In this document: piece by piece, positions 30,432 through 37,744 of the stretch | Position numbering within the stretch: the stretch's first letter is position 1 | Layout of the letters: the number at the start of each line of letters is the position of its first letter | Origin: Lytechinus pictus | Lineage: Eukaryota; Echinodermata; Echinoidea; Temnopleuroida; Toxopneustidae | Length of the DNA: 64,000 nucleotides | Assembly (NCBI RefSeq): GCF_037042905.1 | Contig: NC_087249.1 | Coordinates: forward strand, 9,730,001 to 9,794,000 | Direction of reading: 5' to 3' | Position numbers and translations under genes: made by a program | The notes under the pieces: generated by a model | What the model was told of the DNA's origin: nothing | The model's input: only the letters and a program-made list of their open reading frames with translations | The model's database searches: none

Positions 30432-32408
30432 ATGGAACCCACAGAACCCACATCAATCTCAGAATCGAGAATACACCCTATTCATGCTAATGAAACTGTC
30501 CCTTATGGTTTGGGAACAATTCAACCGGAGGAAGGAGCATCATTTGTCACGGTAGATGAATACCACGTGTCAGACCACGTGCGAAGCTTTCCACAGCACG
30601 CAGCCTATGGGGACGCACGACGCGTCGGTAGTAGATTGTATGATGCGTTAATGGTGGAGGACGCTCGCCAGGTGCGTTCGTTGGGCAACGAATATAACGC
30701 ACGAGGTGTTATGAGCGGACACAGGGAGGAGCAGATTTCAAACAACACGCACACACTGCGTTCGGCGTTGGGCAACAGGAGCTACGACGCACAGAGCGTT
30801 ATGGACGGACCAAACAAAGAGATTTTTCCTGACACTACGCACGAAGCGTGCGTGTTAAGCAACGAAAACCGCGACGCAGGAAGCGTTGTGATTGGGCATG
30901 GTGAGGAGCTGATCTCTGAAAGTACGCACGCGGTGCGTTCGGTCAGCGACGAAGGCCTCAACGCACAAGGCGTTTTGAGAGAACGCAATAGGGCGACGAC
31001 CCCTGATAACGCACACATGGTGCGTTCGTTGAGCAACGAAAGCCGCAACGCACAATGCGTTTCGAGAGAACACAATAGGGCAACGACCCCTGATAACGCA
31101 CACACAGTGCGTTCGTTGAGCGACGATGGCTACAACGCACAAGGCGTTCCGAGAGCACGCAGTAGGGCTATGACCCTTGATAACACACACACAGTGCGTT
31201 CGTTGAGCAACGAAGGCCGCAACGCGCGAAGCGTTTTGACAGGACGCAATGATGCGTCGATCCCAGGCCCCATGCACAGGGCACATATATTCGACAACGA
31301 CTATCGCAACGCAAGAAGCGTTAGTAGTTGTCACAATGGTTTGATAGCAGACATTGCACACTCATTGCGATCTCAAGGCAGCGAACGCCCAGACGCACAA
31401 GGCGATTGGAACTATCGGGAAGGAGAGGCCCTAGATTCGCATCGCGCACGCATTCTGCGTTCATTTGATCACCTAAACTACGACGCACAGTGTGCAGGAA
31501 AAGAAAGGAGACAACCTGAATACTCGGCCATGGATCATGAATACTTGCCTCAGAGGATAGGCAGGCCTATTGTATCTGTGCGCCCACCTGACAGGACAAT
31601 CAGAAAGCCAGTGTATGAGCCAGGCACATTCACAGGAAAGGAAGTTTTTGAGAGCTATTTAAGTCATTTTGAAATAGCAGCAGATATTAACGCTTGGAAC
31701 AATCGAGAGAAGGCTGTATTTCTGGCAGCAAGTCTGCGTGGTGGTGCTCAGGAGATTCTAATGGAACTGTCACCATCACAGAGAGTGAATTATGAGTTTC
31801 TAGTAGCCGCCTTGACTACCCGTTATGCATCAAGAGGTCAAGCAGAGTTAAACCGTTTGAAGCTCAAGAACAGGAGGCAGGGAGCGGGAGAAACCCTGAC
31901 AGAATTGGCTCATAGTGTAAAGTGTCTGATCAGGAAGGTATATCCTGTTGCATCTGAGGATACAAGAAGGACACTAGCTAAGGATAGTTTCGTTGATGCT
32001 CTGAAGGATGCTGAAGTTCGCTTTGAGGTTATGAAAGCCCAGTGTGAAACAATCGACGATGCACTTGTTGTTGCAGCGAGGATCTCTGAGCTCAAGACTA
32101 CAGAAGCAATGCGAGTAAACTACAGACAAGTTCGGACTCTGAATGCAGAGACCGAGGAAGAAAAAGAGCCAACTGAACATCAACTGGAGACATTGGTGAA
32201 AGAACTGCAGTTGACTGTCACCCAGTTGAGAAAAGACATGGCAGATATGTCCAAGGATAGGTCGAAAGGTTACAGATCCCAATCAAGAACCAAATCCTTC
32301 GCAGAAAAAAACAAAGAAGCTACATGCTGGAATTGCGGGAGCGAAGGGCACTTCAAGGCTAATTGTCCTGCAATGACAGAAGGAAACAGCAAGCAACAGG
32401 AAAACTAG
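30432..32408 (+). CDS. gag polyprotein of the gypsy element
   Basis: 658 residues from the ATG at 30432; the open frame also extends upstream into the LTR but without an ATG. Residues about 75-350 are roughly ten copies of a 29-residue repeat built on phrases such as HTVRSLSNE..NAQGV..R..ATTPDNA. Then comes a capsid-like region (GTFTGKEVFESYLSHFEIAA to LKNRRQGAGETLTELAH) and a C-terminal CCHC zinc knuckle, CWNCGSEGHFKANC. The last 46 nt overlap pol in the -1 frame. The repeat domain is unusual for gag and is probably what lengthens it. Confidence 0.9.
   Translation: MEPTEPTSISESRIHPIHANETVPYGLGTIQPEEGASFVTVDEYHVSDHVRSFPQHAAYGDARRVGSRLYDALMVEDARQVRSLGNEYNARGVMSGHREEQISNNTHTLRSALGNRSYDAQSVMDGPNKEIFPDTTHEACVLSNENRDAGSVVIGHGEELISESTHAVRSVSDEGLNAQGVLRERNRATTPDNAHMVRSLSNESRNAQCVSREHNRATTPDNAHTVRSLSDDGYNAQGVPRARSRAMTLDNTHTVRSLSNEGRNARSVLTGRNDASIPGPMHRAHIFDNDYRNARSVSSCHNGLIADIAHSLRSQGSERPDAQGDWNYREGEALDSHRARILRSFDHLNYDAQCAGKERRQPEYSAMDHEYLPQRIGRPIVSVRPPDRTIRKPVYEPGTFTGKEVFESYLSHFEIAADINAWNNREKAVFLAASLRGGAQEILMELSPSQRVNYEFLVAALTTRYASRGQAELNRLKLKNRRQGAGETLTELAHSVKCLIRKVYPVASEDTRRTLAKDSFVDALKDAEVRFEVMKAQCETIDDALVVAARISELKTTEAMRVNYRQVRTLNAETEEEKEPTEHQLETLVKELQLTVTQLRKDMADMSKDRSKGYRSQSRTKSFAEKNKEATCWNCGSEGHFKANCPAMTEGNSKQQEN
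30650..31480 (+). repeat. 87-nt repeats with short palindromes inside gag
   Basis: The phrase ACGCAC(N)GTGCGTTCG recurs near 30748, 30835, 30921, 31007, 31094, 31180, 31267, 31354 and 31441, at 86-87 nt spacing. Each unit has a second small palindrome of the type AACGCACAAGGCGTT. The period is a multiple of three, so the gag frame is kept. Several antisense frames are open across it as a by-product. Confidence 0.88.
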
Positions 32409-35400
32409 AACCTACCGACTTTAAGGGTCGAGAGCCGGTAGAAATTCCCAAAAGGCCCAATGGGACAAGAATCGAGGAAGCTCGATATATGCCTGTTAGA
32501 TCAGCTCGGTCAGGAGATATTGGTCTTTTTGTTGATGTCATGATTGGTGACCACACAGTCCGGATGCTGGTAGATTGCGGTGCTTCAGTTTCTGTCATGA
32601 AGACAAGTGTTGCCTCACTCATCGGATGTGATGAGCTCCTTGAGAGAGACATAGGTGTTAAAATGACTACTGCGAGTGATGTGCACAGTATTCCCTTCAA
32701 GGGTAAAGGAGAACTGAACATGTGTCTAGGAGGGAAGTTACGTAGGAAACTAGTTTGGTTTGCAGACGTAAAAGAAGATGGAATTCTTGGTCTTGATTGC
32801 CTTGAGGACTGGAAATGCAAAGTTGATTTTGGTCGTCGGGAAATGTGGGTAGATGGTGTAAAGGTCCCTTGCCATAGCTTTGAAGGGCCGCCTGCTTGTT
32901 GCAGAGTCACTGTGAGTGATACCGTCACCCTACCACCCCTCACTGGACAAGTTATCAAGGGTCAAATGGAAGACAATTTGGCATTCACTGACGTAATCCT
33001 GGAACCTTCGTCTAAGTGGACTGGCTCAGGAAGTGTTCTAGTTGATGCGGCAGTGATGAGGCCGGGCGCCAAGACAATACCAGTGAGAGTCATCAATGTA
33101 ACCAACCAACCTGTCAAGTTTTACAAAGGGACCACCGTTGGTCAATGTCAGAAAGCTGAGGTAGTTACACAGGAAACTGTCTCCGGAGACAACCCTTCTA
33201 AGACCGACAAGACTCCGTACATAACTGTTGATGGAATGAAGATACCAGAACATTTGCAAGACACATGGAAACACAGCGCACAACTTATTAACAAGGACGA
33301 GAGGGTGAAGTTGAGTAAGCTCCTTTGCAAGCACTCGGAGGTTTTCTCCAGAGGTAAAGATGACCTGGGGAGAACAGATGTAGTGAAGCACCAGATTGAA
33401 ACGGGGACATTTCCTCCTATTCGACAGAGAGCAAGGAGATTACCTGTCCATCAAAGACATGAAGAATCGGCACAAATTGAAGATATGACAAGACGTGGTG
33501 TGATTGAACCGTCTGAAAGCCCGTGGGCTTCACCAATCGTGTTAGTCAAGAAGAAGGACGGTTCTACCCGGTTCTGCGTTGACTTCAGGAAGCTGAATGA
33601 TGTGACCACCAAAGATGCGTTTCCACTCCCACGTATTGATGATTCATTTGACAGATTGTCTGGATCAAAATGGTTCTCAACTCTCGATCTGCAAAGTGGT
33701 TACTGGCAAGTAGAGATGTCAGAACAAGATCGGGAGAAGACTGCATTCATCACAGCGTATGGCCTTTATCAGTTTCGTGTGATGCCGTTTGGGCTCTGCA
33801 ATGCCCCTGCAACTTTCGAGCGGCTGATGACAAAAGTCCTGGATGAGTTGATTAACAACATCTGCCTGGTATATCTCGATGACGTCATTGTATACAGTTC
33901 GTCTGTACTGGAGCAGCTCGACCGACTGGACACCATATTTGACAGGCTGAAGAGCTTTGGATTAAAACTTAATCCAAATAAATGTGTCCTGTTACAGAAA
34001 GAAGTGGCATTCTTGGGTCACGTGGTATCAGCAGCAGGAGTTTCAGCTGATCCCAAAAAGATCAGTAGTGTCAAGGAATGGCCCACCCCGCAGACTGTAC
34101 ACCATGTCAGATGTTTCCTTGGACTATGCTCCTACTACAGAAAATTTGTGAAGGGTTTTGGAGACATTGCAAGACCGCTCCACCAGCTTACAGAGAAGGG
34201 ACGAGTATTCCACTGGACAGAAGAGTGTGAGGAAGCTTTCAGGAGACTAAAACATGAGCTGACTCACTCCCCAGTCCTGGCATACCCTACTGCTGACGAT
34301 CCATTTATCCTTGACACTGATGCAAGTGCAAACGGACTCGGAGCAGTCCTCACCCAGGTGCAACATGGTACAGAGAAGGTCATAGCATACTACAGCAAGT
34401 CTATGTCCAAGGCAGAGAGGCGTTATTGTGTCACAAGGAAGGAATTACTTGCTGTTGTGGAAGGAGTGAAACAATTTCATCACTACCTCTATGGAAGGAA
34501 ATTCACAGTGCGGTCAGATCATGGAGCGTTGAAGTGGCTGTTAAACTTCCGCAATCCTGTTGGTCAGGTAGCTCGGTGGTTGGAGCTTCTTGGTACCTAT
34601 GACATGGACATTCAACACAGGGCAGGTCGCATTCATGGAAATGCAGATGCGCTTTCGAGGAGACCCTGTCAGGACTGTTCACATTGTCAAAGACTGGAAG
34701 AAAACGACACAATAAAAACATCTATCTTGAAGGAAGTCTTATCTGTCGGCACTAATACCGAAGATGACTGTCCTGAAGCTGGAATGATCCACGTCGCTAC
34801 CTTAGGAACCCAGCAGGCAGTTCAGCTGACAAATGGTAGCATTGACGCCCCATCAAATGAACAGGAAGATCCCTTGTGGACAAAGTCCTATTTGAGAGAT
34901 GTACAGAGCCAGGACCCCGAGTTAGATCAAATCATCCAATGGAAGAAAAAGGGGACACGTCCCTCATGGCGAGAGGTAGCACCCCTTAGCCCCAAAATAA
35001 AGTCTCTTTGGAGTCAGTGGGAAAGGCTACAGTTGGAAGAGGACGTCCTGTATCGTCGATGGGAATCCCTCAACGGAAAGGAAGTCTCTCTTCAATTGGT
35101 TCTACCTGTTGCATTGCGCAAGAAAGTCTTTGCAGAGTGCCATGAATCCAAGGTTGCAGGTCATATGGGTAGCAAACGGACAATTGAAAGAATTCGACGG
35201 CGTTGCTATTGGCCTCAACTTAGTATGGATGTTGAACTTTGGTGCAAACTTTGCCGCACATGTGAGTCCAGGAAGAACCCATCTCGGCGCCCTCGAGCCC
35301 CACTCCAGGTATACAACGTCGGTGCTCCAATGGAACGTGTATCAATGGACGTCATGGGACCCCTTCCACAGTCAGACCGAGGCAACAAATACGTGCTCGT

Positions 35401-36541
35401 AATCTGTGACTACTTCACCAAGTGGACTGAGTCTTTTGCAATTCCGAACCAAGAAGCAGCAACAGTTGCACGAATCTTCGTGGAAGAATTTGTCTGCAGA
35501 TACGGTGTGCCATTGGAACTTCATACTGATCAGGGTCGGAATTTCGAGGCAGCTCTTTTCCAAAGTGTTTGTGAGATCTTGGGGTGTTCAAAGACCAGAA
35601 CTACAGCATTCCATCCTCAGAGTAACGGAATGGTTGAACGTTTCAACCGGACCTTGGAGGATTTATTGGCCAAGGCTGTTGCCGATCATCAGAAGGACTG
35701 GGACGAATGTTTACCTCTGGTCATGATGGCATACCGCTCGTCCCAACATGAAGCTACTGGTTACATTCCTAGTGAGCTGATGATGGGTAGGCAGATGATT
35801 CTTCCAGTGGATCTGCTGATTGGAAGCTCTGGGACACCAGAATCTAGTTACCCTGAGTTCACAGAGCAACTGCAGGACCGCATGAATTACACCCACCAGT
35901 TGACAAGAGAGCGCTTGAGGGTTAACACGGACCGGAACAAGCGTACTTACGACACTCACAAGGCAGGGGAAGGTCATCAACAAGGAGATGCGGTGTGGCT
36001 TCACACTAAAAGGCGGAAAAAAGGAATTTCTCCAAAGCTACAGAGGAGTTGGACTGGCCCATTCTATGTCATTGATGCTCTTAGTGATGTGACCTATCGG
36101 ATTCAGGAAACGTCTAAATCAAAGCCAAAGGTTGTTCATTTCAACCGCTTAAAGACGTATGTTGGAGCCCCTGTGCCGAACTGGGCTTTGAAGAAGATCA
36201 ATGAAAAGTCTTCATCTTCAGCCACAGTCGACGCATCCCCAGAGGAACACCCGCAGACACAGCAAGAAGCTCAATCACAGGAAGAAAGTTCTGTGGAAAC
36301 CGGAGCTAGAGTAGACATTTCTAGCAAAGAGCATGACTGTCCAACAGATACAGATCGTACTGCAGAGGCGAGAACAAGGAGGAAGAAACGACTCTACTCA
36401 GAAGTCGCTGCTACGTCCAACAGCAAAGAAACATCCGCACTTGACCAGGAACCACCTCTTGCAAAGGAGCAGAGAACCGGCAACCAGATGCTACCACGCC
36501 GTAGTAAACGCCTGCGAAAGACGCCATTGCGTTTTTATTGA
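32363..36541 (+). CDS. pol polyprotein of the gypsy element
   Basis: About 1392 residues from the first codon after an in-frame TAA (a TTG, so it is probably made by frameshifting from gag). Domains: aspartic protease with LVDCGAS (residue about 71; Cys where Ser or Thr is usual); reverse transcriptase with KKKDGSTRFCVDFRKLN, MPFGLCNAPATFERLM and YLDD (about 503); RNase H with DTDASANGLGAVL (about 650); integrase with an HHCC finger ending CKLCRTCESRK (about 930-970) and a DDE core including MDVMGP, HTDQGRNF and FHPQSNGMVERFNR; then a GPY/F-like module (WTGPFYVI). No chromodomain is seen. The frame is intact throughout. Confidence 0.95.
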   Translation: MSCNDRRKQQATGKLEPTDFKGREPVEIPKRPNGTRIEEARYMPVRSARSGDIGLFVDVMIGDHTVRMLVDCGASVSVMKTSVASLIGCDELLERDIGVKMTTASDVHSIPFKGKGELNMCLGGKLRRKLVWFADVKEDGILGLDCLEDWKCKVDFGRREMWVDGVKVPCHSFEGPPACCRVTVSDTVTLPPLTGQVIKGQMEDNLAFTDVILEPSSKWTGSGSVLVDAAVMRPGAKTIPVRVINVTNQPVKFYKGTTVGQCQKAEVVTQETVSGDNPSKTDKTPYITVDGMKIPEHLQDTWKHSAQLINKDERVKLSKLLCKHSEVFSRGKDDLGRTDVVKHQIETGTFPPIRQRARRLPVHQRHEESAQIEDMTRRGVIEPSESPWASPIVLVKKKDGSTRFCVDFRKLNDVTTKDAFPLPRIDDSFDRLSGSKWFSTLDLQSGYWQVEMSEQDREKTAFITAYGLYQFRVMPFGLCNAPATFERLMTKVLDELINNICLVYLDDVIVYSSSVLEQLDRLDTIFDRLKSFGLKLNPNKCVLLQKEVAFLGHVVSAAGVSADPKKISSVKEWPTPQTVHHVRCFLGLCSYYRKFVKGFGDIARPLHQLTEKGRVFHWTEECEEAFRRLKHELTHSPVLAYPTADDPFILDTDASANGLGAVLTQVQHGTEKVIAYYSKSMSKAERRYCVTRKELLAVVEGVKQFHHYLYGRKFTVRSDHGALKWLLNFRNPVGQVARWLELLGTYDMDIQHRAGRIHGNADALSRRPCQDCSHCQRLEENDTIKTSILKEVLSVGTNTEDDCPEAGMIHVATLGTQQAVQLTNGSIDAPSNEQEDPLWTKSYLRDVQSQDPELDQIIQWKKKGTRPSWREVAPLSPKIKSLWSQWERLQLEEDVLYRRWESLNGKEVSLQLVLPVALRKKVFAECHESKVAGHMGSKRTIERIRRRCYWPQLSMDVELWCKLCRTCESRKNPSRRPRAPLQVYNVGAPMERVSMDVMGPLPQSDRGNKYVLVICDYFTKWTESFAIPNQEAATVARIFVEEFVCRYGVPLELHTDQGRNFEAALFQSVCEILGCSKTRTTAFHPQSNGMVERFNRTLEDLLAKAVADHQKDWDECLPLVMMAYRSSQHEATGYIPSELMMGRQMILPVDLLIGSSGTPESSYPEFTEQLQDRMNYTHQLTRERLRVNTDRNKRTYDTHKAGEGHQQGDAVWLHTKRRKKGISPKLQRSWTGPFYVIDALSDVTYRIQETSKSKPKVVHFNRLKTYVGAPVPNWALKKINEKSSSSATVDASPEEHPQTQQEAQSQEESSVETGARVDISSKEHDCPTDTDRTAEARTRRKKRLYSEVAATSNSKETSALDQEPPLAKEQRTGNQMLPRRSKRLRKTPLRFY
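32399..32408 (+). promoter_or_regulatory. Candidate gag-pol -1 frameshift site
   Basis: The gag and pol frames overlap only from 32363 to 32408, so the -1 shift must happen there. The last gag codons before UAG lie in G GAA AAC, a heptamer that permits A-site re-pairing (AAC to AAA) but has a mismatch in the P site. It is the best candidate in the overlap and is not proven. Confidence 0.35.
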
Positions 36542-36544
36542 AAT

Positions 36545-36653
36545 CTTTTACCTGTCAGATTTGTATATACGCCATTTCAATATCTTGATTAAGTTTTTTT
36601 TAAATAAATTTCATCTCCATTCTCTTCTCTGCAGTTGACAGACATCAATAATC
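36545..36653 (+). promoter_or_regulatory. Splice acceptor ahead of the zinc-finger ORF
   Basis: A pyrimidine tract, TTTCATCTCCATTCTCTTC, runs into TCTGCAG (36631-36634), 19 nt before the ATG at 36654. Together with the GTGAGT donor in the LTR (30323), it would give a spliced subgenomic mRNA in which this ATG comes first. Confidence 0.6.
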
Positions 36654-37211
36654 ATGCCTGGAACAAACAGGGAACTGTGGATGGGATGTACTCAGTGTCA
36701 TCGTCAGTTCAAGACAGTTGAGGACTTGAAAGACCACGCAGAGCGTTCACACCCTCCAAGACAGCACAACTGCCAGAAATGCTCATATACCAGCAATCGC
36801 AGATATGATGTGGAAAGACACTTCCGCAATGTCCATGGAGAGAGTCGAAGGCCAGAACGTGATCGACACACATCCCCCGAAAGACCTACACCAGTTCGCG
36901 CTGTGAAAAGCATGATTGTGCCGGCACCAGAGGGAACCCAGCAAGGAAAACAGAAAGACAAAAAGAGAGCCCGCTCAGAGACCCCGCTCTCCTTGAATCC
37001 ACAGTCCGACCAGGAGCTGTCAGCTGGAGAGGAGTACACTGGTCCCTCCGCGTCCCTTGTGGTAGACGAGGCCAAGGGCGAGGTCGCGAGAAAGGCGCTG
37101 TCTGTACAACGAAGAGAGAAGAAAAGAGGACGTCATTATCGTCGAGTAACCGAGACTGTTGTTTTTCCCGATGGCCGGCTGTTCAGGGTGGAGACTGAAG
37201 AGTGGAATTGA
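36654..37211 (+). CDS. C2H2 zinc-finger ORF3 of the gypsy element
   Basis: 185 residues. Two C2H2 fingers near the N-terminus: CTQCHRQFKTVEDLKDHAE.. (C-x2-C-x12-H-x4-H) and CQKCSYTSNRRYDVERHF.. (same spacing). A long basic, proline- and serine-rich linker follows (QGKQKDKKRARSETP), then a second basic patch (RREKKRGRHYRR) and a short hydrophobic/acidic tail. No signal peptide or membrane segment, so it is not an envelope protein. It occupies the place of env and probably uses a spliced mRNA. Role unknown; nucleic-acid binding or nuclear targeting is a reasonable inference. Confidence 0.85.
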   Translation: MPGTNRELWMGCTQCHRQFKTVEDLKDHAERSHPPRQHNCQKCSYTSNRRYDVERHFRNVHGESRRPERDRHTSPERPTPVRAVKSMIVPAPEGTQQGKQKDKKRARSETPLSLNPQSDQELSAGEEYTGPSASLVVDEAKGEVARKALSVQRREKKRGRHYRRVTETVVFPDGRLFRVETEEWN

Positions 37212-37368
37212 GCCTCGCCGGATCCCAAAGCTTGGATAGCATATAGTTAAGCGAACTTTGTTGTTGTTGTTGTTTTTTTTTAAATGTTAATATAACCTTG
37301 CTCTAGATGTGTTTTGCAAATATTAAACCTTGGTTATGTTTTAATTCGAAACGAGGACGTTTCATTCT

Positions 37369-37381
37369 AAGAAGAGGGTAG
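37369..37381 (+). promoter_or_regulatory. Polypurine tract
   Basis: AAGAAGAGGGTAG directly precedes the 3' LTR, as needed for plus-strand priming. Confidence 0.7.
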
Positions 37382-37719
37382 TGTAGCGCCTGAAGGTTCT
37401 AACGTAGAGGGCGCAGAAAGGAGAAAAATACGAAGAGGAAACGAACGGAAGACAGATAGAAGATCGGGAGAGATACAAGAATTGTAATCCAGATTAATCG
37501 GTAAATTGCCCTATATAATCAGTTATTATTGTTCATGATTGGATTGTTGAATACTTACTAAATAAATGTTGTTAATGTGAATGAACGGCATCACAGAAGG
37601 ATTCTTATTTTAGCGTGAATCAATGGTGTGTGATTGACGTATACGTGAGTTCAGTGAGAGCTACATTGAAGCACACGGAGAAGAAGATTTGGCGAGATTT
37701 GAGTGTGGGGAGCGTTACA
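37382..37719 (+). repeat. 3' LTR (338 bp)
   Basis: Same length as the 5' LTR, with no difference found on reading both side by side. Followed by GTAT. Confidence 0.95.
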
Positions 37720-37744
37720 GTATGTATGTGTATGGACAACCAGT

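Larger units (their letters stand above)
30060..37719 (+). mobile_element. Ty3/gypsy LTR retrotransposon, structurally intact
   Basis: A 7660-bp element: 5' LTR, primer-binding site, gag, pol (protease, RT, RNase H, integrase), a C2H2 zinc-finger ORF, polypurine tract, 3' LTR. The domain order RT-RNase H-integrase is that of Ty3/gypsy. GTAT flanks both sides (30056-30059 and 37720-37723), a 4-bp target duplication. The LTRs look identical and the frames are open, so the insertion is recent. It sits within the 5' part of a CR1-like LINE. No envelope gene is seen. Confidence 0.95.

Noticed and set aside
30782-31361. Antisense Cys-rich open frames (107 and 168 codons) across gag
   Set aside because: They arise because the 87-nt repeats have a period divisible by three and contain few stop codons on either strand. 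No family match and no start context.
32306-32312. Classic A AAA AAC slippery heptamer in gag
   Set aside because: The -1 frame meets a TAA at 32360-32362 before the pol frame begins, so slipping here cannot yield gag-pol.
36704-37075. Antisense frame of 123 codons within ORF3
   Set aside because: Opposite-strand shadow of the zinc-finger ORF.
36654-37211. ORF3 as an envelope gene, making the element an endogenous retrovirus
   Set aside because: No signal peptide, membrane segment or glycoprotein features. It has two C2H2 fingers and basic patches instead.
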